This document shows, one piece after another, positions 10,067 through 20,533 of a stretch of 64,000 nucleotides of DNA (positions within the stretch are counted from its first letter, which is position 1; every line of letters begins with the position of its first letter). A model generated the notes under the pieces. It was not told the DNA's origin, made no database searches, and saw only the letters and a list, made by a program, of their open reading frames with translations. The stretch is from Petaurus breviceps papuanus (Eukaryota; Chordata; Mammalia; Diprotodontia; Petauridae), in assembly GCA_028583685.1 (NCBI GenBank), contig JAMXIF010001178.1, positions 186,001 to 250,000 of the forward strand, written 5' to 3'. The translations under genes and the position numbers were made by a program.

Positions 10067-12185
10067 CCTAATAAATGGCCTCAATCACTAGGTTTCATTC
10101 TTTTCCTGTGTTAACCCATTTATTAACTGTTTAGGATGTCTGTTTAGGCTTATTCACATTGGGGGGAGAGAAGACCAAGGGGCAACTGAATAATTTTTTC
10201 AATTCATTGAAGGCTGTAGAGAATATAATAAAGGACTTTTCTATAATGCCACTTTGGGCCTAATAGGAAAGCAGAGATATCCTTATGCAGCCTTGTGAAG
10301 GATTTAAATTAGGTATATAGAATAGTCTTGAAGATGAGAATTAAGCCTGATTAAGCATCATGACAGTATTTTCTACTTGTTTCCCTCCCTAGGATTACAT
10401 GATTGTAGCCATAGAACAGGTATTTGCAGGCAGAGTAGGTATTAGAGATGGCGGTAGGGGTGGCGGAGGAAGTAGAGACGGAACAAGCAGAGAAGGGGAG
10501 GGAGGCTGCCTCCAATTGGGTGAGAACCGAGATGCCGAGATAAAAAATTCTCTTAGAAATCAATCAATTCCATACACTAGCATTTTTAAGTGCTTACTAT
10601 GTGTCAGGCATTTTGCTAAGTAGTGGGAACACAAATAGAATTAGAAAGACAGTCCTTCCTAATAGAGGTAGATGGCACATGAAAGAAAGCAGAAAAGGGG
10701 GCTGGGAGTAGGCAGAACAAAAGTATGCCTTTGGGTGTGGTAGATGGAGTCCTGAGTGCAGCCTGGAGAGGAATGAAACATAGCGGAGCTGGGGACCCTC
10801 CTGAAGTGGAGATTCTGGAAGGAGCCATCCAATCAGAGGGCTGGAGGGCACTTCCAGTGTGTGAATTCCCTTGCTGGAATAAGGTTTCAGAATTGAAGAA
10901 ATGGGGCATGTAGGAGTCAGGATGGCGCAGCAAGTCTGGAATACAGCTTTACAGCCCTCTGTTAAACAATGCCAGGGCATACCAGCAAATGCTGAGCTAC
11001 CAAAAAACACGAATGTAAAAAAATATATATATCAAAGGGCTCTGGTTTAGCAAGGAAATTTTTTTGGTTCTAAGAATAGTGGGAGATCATGAAAGAAAGG
11101 TAACAAGATGAGGGGGAGTAGGGAGAAGGAAGGAAGAGTGCCCAGGGAGCAGCAAACCATCAGCAAAATCATGTAGTGATACAAAGGGAGACACTTCACC
11201 CCTGGCGTTTAGCACAAAAGCATCCTGCACTTTTTCTCTTCTCTTGGATGTCGCAGCAGAGAGCATCGGGAAGAATAAGATTTTGAGCCTTGGGATCCAG
11301 CTGACTTTCTGGAGATTGTCCCCTAGGTTGGCCCCTAATTCCAGACCTGCAGAACTTAGAGGCCAAAGAGCTCCTTCTTGGCAAGCCCCTCCCCCCACAC
11401 ACACCTGTAACTGCTGCATCCCACCACTGGGCTCAGGTCTGTGGCTCCACAATAACCATCATTGGTTTTGGCCCTGTTAAAGGTAAATTGATTTTTGTTG
11501 TTTCACTTGATACTTCAGTGCTGGCTAACCTCCCAAGCTAAAAAAGCATTGGCTTGGCACATAGAATTTCCCACTCCACAGGTTTGGTAGCAGGATCTTC
11601 AGAGGTCACACTACCCATCCCCCTGCCTTCAGGCATGGCCATATATAAACCAATTTGAGTTAGGCTGGGGTCTAAAAGCAGACTTCATGCCTCTCCACCT
11701 CCCGCCCCATTCTATGTCCCATCAGCCTATCAGGGCACATGCAATGGCCCATCAAGTGTTTTTATTTCCCAAATCTCCTCCAGGCCAAGAGATGGAGCCT
11801 GATCCAGGCTGACTTTCAGACCTAGAAGGCAAAAGGAAAGATACTGTCCTCATTACTAAACCAGTCAGAAAGTGGGATGAGGGGCATCCAGGGCAGTGCC
11901 CTGAGGCCTGGGTCTTCACACAGATATGAACCTGTCTGAATTAGTTAAGTGAGGAGGAAAGGCACAGTGACCTCCATCCTCCATTCACACACATCCGAGG
12001 GCTGGTGAGGACCAGGTAATTAATTGCTCTGGCTACAGCCCTTAAGCCTTCTAATTCTCTGTATCTGTTTTGAAAGAAATTGTGCTCTCTAAGAAAGTAG
12101 ATGTGGGGCCTGTTTTATACAAAAACTATTTTCCTGAAAAATTGTATATCAGTTGAGGTTGTATAAATACCAGCCTGTTTTAAAT
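10067..12185. other. no gene seen
   Basis: Contains a dispersed-repeat head at about 10565-10660 ('AAGTGCTTACTATGTGTCAG'). It also has a purine- and G-rich patch at 10430-10500 (GGTGGCGGAGGAAGTAG) that I cannot assign. Open frames on both strands at 10600-11480 show no known family. Confidence 0.4.
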
Positions 12186-12432
12186 ATACTAGTGCAGCCA
12201 GGTAGCATAGTAGATAGAGTGACAGATTTGGAGCCAGGAATATTTGTTCAAATCCTGCCCAAGACACTAGCTTTGTGACTCTGAGCAGGTCAGTTAACAT
12301 GTCTGCCTCAGTTTCCTCATATGTAAAATGGGTATAATGATAGCACCTACATTGTTGTGAGAATCAAATAATAGAATATATACAAAGCACTCCACAAACC
12401 ACAAAATGCTATATAAATGCTAGCTAGCTATT
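12186..12432 (+). repeat. MIR, nearly full length
   Basis: 'AGCATAGTAGATAGAGTGAC', 'GCCTCAGTTTCCTCATATGT' and 'AATGCTATATAAATGCTAGC' run in MIR order. Confidence 0.8.
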
Positions 12433-12460
12433 TGTATTAGGAGAATTAGACACTTTAGAG

Positions 12461-12644
12461 CAGGAGTTCTTAATCTGGGGTCCATGAAATTATGATTACT
12501 TTTACATTTTGGGTAACTCTAATATGCTTGTTTCTTTTATGATCCTATTGTGTTTTATTTTATTCATTCAAAGGCATTTTTTTCTGAGAAGGGATTCATA
12601 GATTTCACTAAACTGCCAAAGGGGTCCATAGTTAAGAACCTCTG
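12461..12644. mobile_element. non-autonomous hAT DNA transposon fossil
   Basis: Ends are imperfect inverted repeats (CAGGAGTTCTTAATCTGGGG against the reverse of GGTCCATAGTTAAGAACCTC). The 8-bp flanks CTTTAGAG and CTTTGAAG match at 6 of 8 positions, the hAT target-duplication length. 184 bp long with an AT-rich core. Confidence 0.75.
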
Positions 12645-13269
12645 CTTTGAAGGGAAACTGGTGAATCCTTTTCTAAAACAAGAAGTCCTTTGGTAAAATA
12701 AATCATTTTATCTCCAATTATCTCCAGGTTTGTCGGTTTATTAGGTTTAGATTTCTGTATCTTGTGTTTCTTAAAGTAAAGCCTTCCTAAACATAAAATT
12801 GCCCAAAGTTCAAACAGTGCCATGTCATATAGTATCATTCATTCCCTTAGGAAGTAGTTAAAGCTGTGTAGCTAGCATCTGGGCTAATAAATAAGGGGAA
12901 GGAATCTAATGCAGCAAACACAGGGGCCTTAAGTATCAGGAAACCTTGCACTTAGAGATTTGGCTCTCTCTTTTTGAATAGTGTAGAATAGTGCAGAATG
13001 ATAACCTGAGTGGAACCTTCTGTGGGCTATGGGGCTGGGGACTTGTGGATAAGCAGAGCCTAAAGTAGAGAATTTCAGATCATGTAGGAAGCAAGGGCAG
13101 GTCCATAACAGGCTAGCAGAGGAGTCTTCTTGGAAGCAGGAAGGGTCTTGCTGGACCCCTCACATAACCGGATAAGCCCTGCTTGTGAGTATAGAGAGAA
13201 GGAGGAACTTGGGGCTAAAAAATGCAAGAGGAGAAACAGGAGTTTAAATCTCAGAGGAGATGTTGGGTA

Positions 13270-13508
13270 GGGTAGCTAGCATTTATAAAGCCCTTTAAAG
13301 GGTATGCAAAGCACCTGACATATATTGATTTATTTGATCCTCATAATTAGGTAGGTCCTTTTATTATTCCCATTTTATAGAAAAGAAAACAAAGATACAG
13401 AGATGTTAAATGACTCGTCCAGGGTCACACAGCCAGCAAGTGTTGGAGGCATGGTTCAAACTCAGGGCTTCTTGACTACAGGTCTAAAGCTCTATCCACA
13501 GCAACACT
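13270..13508 (-). repeat. MIR, nearly full length
   Basis: 'GCTAGCATTTATAAAGCCCT', 'CCCATTTTATAGAAAAGAAA' and 'AGGGTCACACAGCCAGCAAG' follow reversed MIR order. Confidence 0.8.
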
Positions 13509-13884
13509 TATTTTCCTGGTCATTATGCAGATTGTCGATGATGGAAAGACAAAAGGAAGCAATTTGGTGCAGTGTGACAAGTGAGAAACTTGGAGTCACA
13601 AGACCCGAGTTCAGATCCTGCCTCTCCTGTTTACTACCTGTGCCTTTGAGCTACGCTAGAACAATAATCCTGTAAGAGCATTAGGGATGATTGAAAGCCC
13701 CACAGCCTTCTCTTTCATGCGCTCCTACTTCAGGGTTTTGTTGCCAGGCTTGATCTGGAGAACAACTGGCCCTTCAGGACTAGGAATGCTAGTGAGTTGT
13801 TATCCTACCTCCCCTTGCCTCTCATTTTCAGATGCAAGTCTGCTGGTGTTGTATGAAGGTGACTGCTTCCTTTTTAAAAAAAAT

Positions 13885-14190
13885 TTAATTTATTATATAT
13901 TTTTAACATTCACTTTTTAAAATTTCAATTCTGAATTCTCTTCCTCTAGCTGCTATTTCACTAAGGTAAGCAATATGATATCAATTATACATGAGAAATC
14001 ATGCCAAAAATATTTCCCTGTTAGCTATGTTGCAAAAACAAAAAGGCAAGAAAAATAAAGAAAGTGAGAAAATTATACATCAGTCTGCACTCAGAGTTCA
14101 TCAATTCTCTCTCTCTGGAAGGGGCTAGCATTTTTCATTGAGTTGTGAAGGCAATTTTCAAACATAACCTCAGATGAAAGAGAAATAATC
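13885..14190 (-). mobile_element. L1 3' UTR fragment
   Basis: 'GCAATATGATATCAATTATA' and 'CATGAGAAATCATGCCAAAA' match the L1 end at 29880. The stretch 14191-14604 after it holds nothing that I can name. Confidence 0.75.
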
Positions 14191-14604
14191 ACCTTTAAGA
14201 AAAACCAAAAGGTCTTACCAGACAACTATTCCCACCCCCTTCTGCCACTTCCTAGCTATTCCTTCATCTTCAGGAACACTGTAGGAAGTGAGAAAATAGA
14301 ATTGTCCTCCACCAGCTCGGACAGTGCATCATCCTGGGCTCCTGCATTCGGTAGAAGCGCTATGGATCCAGCATGATGTCACCTCCAGTGGACAGCCTTC
14401 CTGGGAAGGGCAGGATAGCTATTCTGCACATCATGGCAAGGCAGGATGCCTGGGACAGAGAGATATTCTTAGCTACTTGAGGAAGACCTTAGGGTTTCAT
14501 CCTAGACATTTCCCTCCAACTTTTGCAAGCATATACCTGTGGAACTGGGATGAGGAACCAGCTTTTGGTCTGGTCTTGTCTTGGGCATTTCTTTGGTGGT
14601 TTTT

Positions 14605-15290
14605 TTTTTAATTAATTAATTAATTTTTAGTTTTCAATATTCACTTCCATAAGTTTTAAGTTTTCTCCACCTCCCTCTTCTCCCTCCCCAAGATGGCATT
14701 CAATCCCATATAGGTTCTACATATACATTTTTATTATATTTTCACATTACTCGTGTTATACAGAAGAATTAGAATGAATGGGAGGAACCATGAGAAAGAA
14801 AAAACAAAAGGGAGGAAATAGCATGCTTCGATCTGCATTCAGACTCCATATTTCTTTCTCTGGATGTGGATAGCATTTTCCATCATGAGTATTTTGGAGT
14901 TGTCTTAGATCCTTGCATTGCTGAGAAGAGCTAAGTCTATCAAAGTCAGTCATCTCACAGTGTGGCTGTTACTGCGTACAATGCTCTCCTGACTCTGCTC
15001 ACTTCATTCAGCATCAGTTCACATAAGTCTTTCCAGGTTTTTCTGAAGTTCGCCTGCTCATCATTTTTTATGGAACAGTAGTATTCCATTACATGCATAG
15101 ACCACAACTTGTTTAGCCTTTCCCCAATTGATGAACGTCCCCTTGATTTCCAGTTTTTGGCCACCACAAAAAGAGCTGCCAAAAATATTTATATACATGT
15201 GGGTCTTTCCCCATTTTTATCATCTCTTTGGGATACAGCACTAGAAGCTGTATTGCTGTGTCAAAAGTGTCTTAGGCATTTCTTAGTGGG
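14605..15290 (-). mobile_element. L1 3' UTR and ORF2 C-terminus
   Basis: The minus strand keeps an ORF2 end: SSIGERLNKLWSMHVMEYYC and FRKTWKDLCELMLNEVSRV. The 3' UTR landmarks 'CTGGATGTGGATAGCATTTT' and 'CCTCCCCAAGATGGCATTC' follow. 5' truncated. Confidence 0.9.
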
Positions 15291-15871
15291 ACTGTGCCTT
15301 CTCAAAGAAAACAAGAAAACAAACTCATTTTTATGAACCAAAGTGAATTAACAAGGTAAAAAACTTAATCATTATATAATTAAGAAATCTATATCATACA
15401 TCCCAAAGGCAAATAGAAAATTTTTTGGTTATCTGATTATTTTAAGTAATCTATGCCACTGCCCTCTTATAATGATATAGCCTGTTGGGCACTTACTATG
15501 TAAAGAAGTGGATAATGTCTCACTTCAGCTCAAGAATTTTCAGTGGCTCCCTATTGCCTCTTGTATAAAGACAAACTAGCATTCAAGGCCCTCCACAGTC
15601 TGGCTCCAGTTTGCCTTTCCAGCCTCATTCCACACTATGCCCTTCCTATACTATACATTACTAGACTATAATCTGTTCTTTATTTCATCCTGCCTTCTTC
15701 CACCAGCACTTATTCATTCAGTCACACTATCCTCCTTGGCTAGAAAGCACTGAATCCATATCTCCACCTTTTGAAATCTTTTTCTTCAAGTCCCAGCTGA
15801 GTTAAGTTGTTCCATGAAGCATTGTCTGATCACCCTAGCTGGAAATAATCTCCCTCTTCTCAAATATTTGA

Positions 15872-16003
15872 AGGGGTGGGGAACCTGCAGTCTTCAAAGG
15901 CCACATGTGGCCTTGTTCTGTGAAGTCTGGATTCAGTCAAAGGCAGCACTTGAGGTCCTAGAGGGCCACTTATAGCCTAGAGGCTACAGGTTCCCCACCC
16001 CTG
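15872..16003. mobile_element. hAT (Charlie-like) non-autonomous fossil
   Basis: Mirror ends AGGGGTGGGGAACCTGCAG and CTACAGGTTCCCCACCCCTG form the inverted repeats. It lies inside L2. A related copy is at 40213. Confidence 0.8.
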
Positions 16004-16024
16004 TCTAGAGCATTTTTTCTGGAT

Positions 16025-16441
16025 TGACATGGCCAGTTAGAGAAAAAATGACCCCAAGCCCAAGTCAGTTATTCTGAGCATCATTTTATTGAGCTGGCCA
16101 GCAACAGTCTCCCAAGGAAACCTTAGGACAGCTGCCCCGACCATCAGGAAAGGGGGAATATTTAAAGTCAAAAACCGCAAAACGGGTGTGGGGAGTAAAG
16201 TTAGTTTGACAATGGTAGATAAACACGTCCGTTATAGCCAGGCCTTGATCTGGACAGTTGTATAGCCGTGTCCTGCCCTGGGTCATTCTGACATCTTCTC
16301 AGGAAGTACAGCAAGGTGGGTCTTACTATTGTATTGCAAGAGAGGGGCCCCTGGCTAGGCACATACGAGTTCAGGAAAATTCAGTAATTTTCCAAACTTG
16401 TTACATACAGGGGCTTAGTATATGAGGCCATGGGCATTTCA
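16025..16441 (-). mobile_element. solo LTR fossil of an endogenous retrovirus
   Basis: 417 bp beginning TG and ending CA, flanked by the 4-bp direct repeat GGAT (16021-16024 and 16442-16445). It splits an L2 copy whose two sides join cleanly if the LTR and one GGAT are removed. A polyadenylation signal AATAAA lies on the minus strand near 16087, about 60 bp from the end, which sets the orientation. The 4-bp duplication fits an ERV1-like source. No internal viral region remains. Confidence 0.65.
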
Positions 16442-16625
16442 GGATCTTTCCTTTGTACCTGTTATAGTCATCTTTATATCATACTTCTTTGTATAAATGT
16501 TGAATTCCCAAATTAGAAGCTATTTGAGGGTAAAGACTGTCATTTTTTCATGTATGTATTTCTAGTATCTGGCACAGTACCTTGCATTTTGTAGGTACTT
16601 TAAAAAAAATTGTCAAATTGATTTC

Positions 16626-17146
16626 GATTGAATAATCAGTTGAGGACTGAATTACCTCCCTCTATTCAATTCTGCCCTTCCCCCACCTGCTTGATACTTA
16701 TTTTAGAGCTCAGGATTGAAGGGATTGGGCTGCCCTTGATCTCTTTCTAGCCACTGATGAGCAAGGTGGGGGGCTGGGTAGGCAGAAGAAGGGAGGGTCA
16801 GTGAGCTACCTCCATCTGTCTTCTCAGCCCTAGGAAGGAGGTAGCCCAGAGTGGTCTGGTATCAGTCTGGAGATGGGGTAGTAGCTGCCCCTATTGGACC
16901 ATTCTAAGCCTCCCAAGAGGAATAATCAGAAGCCTCAAACTGCAGAGGGCCCCACCCAATGTAGGGTAGGGCATTGCTTAGTACCGATGACTCCGCCATT
17001 GCTTCTGAGAGCACCATACTCAAAAGAAATTAGAAACTTTTTCAGGACCCTGGTTGGTTGAAGCATCTCCCAGGACAGAGGGCTGTAGCAGGGAATACTC
17101 ATGGATGCCAGTAGGAAGCTGGATGCTGAGGAAATTTTCTCCCCAG
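16626..17146. other. no gene or named repeat seen
   Basis: Unique-looking sequence, somewhat GC-richer than its surroundings, just upstream of the exon candidate at 17147. Confidence 0.45.
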
Positions 17147-17379
17147 TGGACCAATGAAGTCCACCACCAACCACTAGAGGAAAAAACTTCTGCTGCCACC
17201 ATCATCCCAAGGGAAATGCCGACGACTGCTGTAGAAGGGCAGCCATCGGCCCTAAGCTTGGCTGAAAGGGCTGTGTGCAAGGTAGTGTATGGTGCCCCAC
17301 GGCCCCGGCCCCTCTTGCTTCCTGTGGGCCTGGAACTCTGGCTTTATGTGCAGAAGATGCGCAGTGTACAGAAAAGAAG
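17147..17379 (+). CDS. candidate alternative upstream coding exon of GPSM1
   Basis: Coding-like open frame behind an acceptor-like TTTTCTCCCCAG (ends 17146) and ending at AAG/GTATCA. In-frame ATGs lie at 17105, 17123 (before that acceptor) and 17216; from 17216 it would read MPTTAVEGQPSALSLAERAV then CKVVYGAPRPRPLLLPVGLE and LWLYVQKMRSVQKR plus a split Arg codon. The exit phase is exactly the one exon 2 needs, giving ...QKRR-MEASC. It shows no similarity to repeats that I know. Against it: the donor is weak past GT, there is no CpG island, and I do not recognise the peptide. It could instead belong to another gene or be a chance ORF; the human upstream neighbour CCDC187 is, from memory, on the other strand. 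Confidence 0.33.
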
Positions 17380-18730
17380 GTATCAGACACCCCCTTGGGG
17401 TGGGAGGGAGAAACTGAGGGAGGGCTTTCATGGAAATCCATGCCTTAGGCTTAGGGGGAGGTCAGAGACTCAAATGACTAAGGTGGGTTTGGGAGATGGA
17501 AGGAAAATGGGCCAACTGGTTTGAAGGGGAGTGAATTGGACCTCTCAGGGTGACTAAGGTGGAGTGTCTACCCTGAGGTAATGGAGGTGGGGGATGGAGC
17601 AGTGTTGATCTCTGTGTTTCATAGGCTGCCCTGTGGGTGGTCTCCTGGGAACAGGCCTAGCTGGTTTGGGGAAGTCATGCCCCCTGCAATTTTCCCTTGG
17701 CACTCAGAATCAGGTTAGGATTCCCTTCCCCCCAACCTTATATTCTACCCATTCAAGCTGATCTGTGCCCCACATGTAGGAGCAGTGGTGTTACAGGTGG
17801 TTACTGGTTTAGTTACAGGTGGTGCTGGCTTAAGCATGCCCAGTTTCTAGACCTTCAGAACACCACACTTTGAAAAAAAAAATCTATGCCCATGTAGTTG
17901 AATTTTTTGGATCCAACTCTTAATTCCAATATTCAGATCTGTTGGAAACTTACTATCTTGCTCAGCAACCCTCAGTTGCCTGCATCTTGTGCTCTGCATG
18001 TAAAAATACAACTTAAAAAAGAAAAGCAACCAAGATTCTTATCCCTACTTCTGCATTCTGCTAGAAGAATAATAGTAAATAGGCAAGTCAGACAGTCAAC
18101 AAAGACACAGCTCATTCAAGGGCAAACAAGTTTTAATTAAAAAGCGCTGTGAATGGCATGGGCTCACCTTGGGGAGCAGGGGGCAAATAGGTCATCTGAC
18201 TGGTTGCCATGGTAACCTCCTGGGGCCACCTTCCTCTACTGTATGAGGCCCTCACTGTTTCCCCTTCTTACTGGCAAATTAAATCTAGGGGGGAGGTAAC
18301 TGAAGATGAGCTCAATTGATGAAGAATCCATCGTAGGTGAACTGGGGCCTTGGGATAAGAACAGCTTAGCCGGGTTGGGCGGTTTTGATTTACTATTTAT
18401 TTTGAACCTACAAAGAGCAGAAAATGCACAGAATGTTCCCAAGACCTGGTCCCTAAGTCTCCCCCATTATCTGCTATTGTTTGCGTCCTATTTAGGAAAA
18501 ACTTGAGTCCTGTAGATCATAACTGGAGAGTCAGTCAAGCCAAGATATACTGAAAATGGTTTGCAGAGTATAACATGACTGCTCCTACCATGTGAGGGCA
18601 CAAGTCAGCTGTTTCTAAGAGGAGGAAAGGGGAGTAATGTGGTACGCCAGGAGAAGCAGCAGCCAAAGTTAGCACATTACTGAGTCAACATTTCTTCAAG
18701 TGGGGAGTAAAGATGATAGGATCATGGCCC
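17380..18730. other. no gene or named repeat seen
   Basis: Mixed unique-looking sequence. The frame of the exon candidate stays open to about 17521 and then stops. Confidence 0.45.
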
Positions 18731-18734
18731 TAGA

Positions 18735-18865
18735 TCTTGAAGAGACCTTTAGAGGACAGCTAGTCCAGTCTTCTCATTTTACAGTTGTGGAAACTGAGGT
18801 TACGTGACTTACCTAAGGTCATACAGATAGAAATCAAGGTTCAAACCCAGTGCATTTTCTGATGG
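18735..18865 (-). repeat. MIR relic
   Basis: 'TTTTACAGTTGTGGAAACTG' and 'AAGGTCATACAGATAGAAAT' follow reversed MIR order. Confidence 0.65.
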
Positions 18866-19110
18866 ACCGGGTTGATGACAAAAGACTGGAGGGAGTCAAA
18901 GAGATCTGAGCTATAAAGCCAACCAATCCTCCTCCTCATGTTGGTGTTACCAAGTTACCATCACATACAATCCTCCCCAGGTTACCATCAGCAGATTTCT
19001 CATCTTGCCTATCCTGGTACAAATGCAGTGCGCTCTGCTTATCTGTCTCTGCCTATTTCCTTCCACACATGGAACAGGGTGGTCCCCTGGGTTCCTTAAG
19101 ACAGCCTGAA

Positions 19111-19269
19111 GGGGTGGCTAGGTGGCACAGTGAGTAAAACACCGGCCCGGAGTCAGGAGGACCGGAGTTCGGTTCCGGCCTCAGACACTTAACGCCCACA
19201 CAAAAAAGCTAGCCGTGTAACCTTGGGCAGGTTACTTAACCCCAATTGCCCTCCAAAAGGCAAAAAAAA
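19111..19269 (+). mobile_element. tRNA-like SINE, variant subfamily, with target duplication
   Basis: Head 'GGGGTGGCTAGGTGGCACAG', box-B-like GGAGTTCGGTTCC, and an A tail. The 8-bp direct repeat AGCCTGAA flanks it at 19103-19110 and 19270-19277. It shares the 'GAGTAAAACACCGGC' variant with the dimer at 38684. Confidence 0.9.
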
Positions 19270-19277
19270 AGCCTGAA

Positions 19278-20280
19278 GAACATGTAATTTGGGGTGAGTG
19301 TGGATGGAGGGTATGGAGGAGACATGTTGGTCAAAGGGACCTAATGAGGCATTCGCAATTAAAGAAATATGAGGAAGCTTTACCATCAGTAAAACTTATG
19401 TCTCCAGTAAGTGGGGGGGTGGGTTAGTATTCTCTGCCCCAGGGTATTAGTTGGCCATGACTGCATTTTAGACAAGTCTAGAGGGAAGGGAATGTCAGCT
19501 CCAAGGGGGTCCCATCATGGGTATAATTACACCTAGGAAAGAAGCATCCCTCTCCTTCACAGGGGTCATGGGGGGAGGGAAAACCCCAAGAGAAGACTGC
19601 CACAGAGATGGAATGATGTGCCACATACCACCACAGATAAGAATCATAGAACAGACCAAAATGTTTCTTTGTCCTTTTCCTTGGAGGTCTATGTGCAAAC
19701 CTCCCTTACTCCAGCTTTTTTGATGGTTTATGAAAACAGTTAGCAGAACCATTTAATTATATTTCCCCCTTTCCCTCCTGTTCATTCATCAAAAAGTTAG
19801 CTTAAGGCAAGGTCAGTGGTGCACAGCAACTAGCAAAAGCCTCCAAGTCAAACAGAAGTCTAGCCACTTGGAGGGAAAAAAAGCATTTTTCATTGGTCTT
19901 CTTCTCTCTCTTCTCTGTACCTCTGCAGTCACCCCTGACCAACAGCTCCCTTGGGGACCGGTTACTCTTCCATCTAAGCCAAGCCAGACTAATTTTTTTC
20001 TGGAGTCCATGCTAAAGAATCTTAACCTGTTCAATTCCAGGGCCACTTCCTAATTGTCTCTTGGCTGTTCTATGGCCTTATGTTAGTTGCAGTCAGAAAA
20101 CATCTATTTCTCAGACTCTTTGCTACCACTTTTTTTTCCTGGTATCCACCAAGCTCTGGGCTTCTGCACCCTTTGTGTCGTGTGTCATGGGTACCAGAGA
20201 CATATGCCCTAGGAGACTTAGAGCAGCAGAGATGTGATCTACTCTTTGCCAGTTGAAAGTTTTCTTGGATTCTGTGGCAT
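19278..20280. other. no gene or named repeat seen
   Basis: Unique-looking sequence. Opposite-strand open frames of 70-97 codons have no recognised content. Confidence 0.45.
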
Positions 20281-20533
20281 TGTAGCAGCAAGCACCCCAG
20301 CATCCCCAGGGTGGCTGCCAACCCACGTTCATGGATCTGCTTTGCTAAAGGAAAGCAACTCAAAATGGGTTAACAAGATTACTTTAATCAATCAAACATA
20401 TATCGTTTACCTAGTTCAGGGGGAAAAGGTCAGTACTTCAGAATATACAGAGGTTACAAGCATAAGTTACAAGAACATTTCAGCAGACAAGCTTCCAAAC
20501 TGTCCAACCATTACATACATCCATACCAAATCA
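20281..20533 (-). mobile_element. partial LTR fossil, same family as the solo LTR at 38238
   Basis: Shares 'AGCACCCCAGC.TCCCCAGG', 'GGAAAGCAACTCAAAATGGG' and 'CAAACTGTCCAACCATTACA' in the same order with 38238-38490. Similarity stops near 20533, so the rest of this LTR is absent. Confidence 0.7.

Larger units (their letters stand above)
15500..16625 (+). mobile_element. L2 LINE 3' region carrying two insertions
   Basis: L2 text ('GTGGCTCCCTATTGCCTC', 'AAGGCCCTCCACAGTCTGG') runs to about 15870 and resumes after an hAT fossil (15872-16003) and a solo LTR (16025-16441). It ends with 'GGCACAGTACCTTGCATTTT' near 16570. Confidence 0.8.

Noticed and set aside
10430-10500. GC- and purine-rich patch as a possible GPSM1 first exon
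   Set aside because: No ATG-led peptide like the known N-terminus, no donor in the needed phase, and no CpG island.
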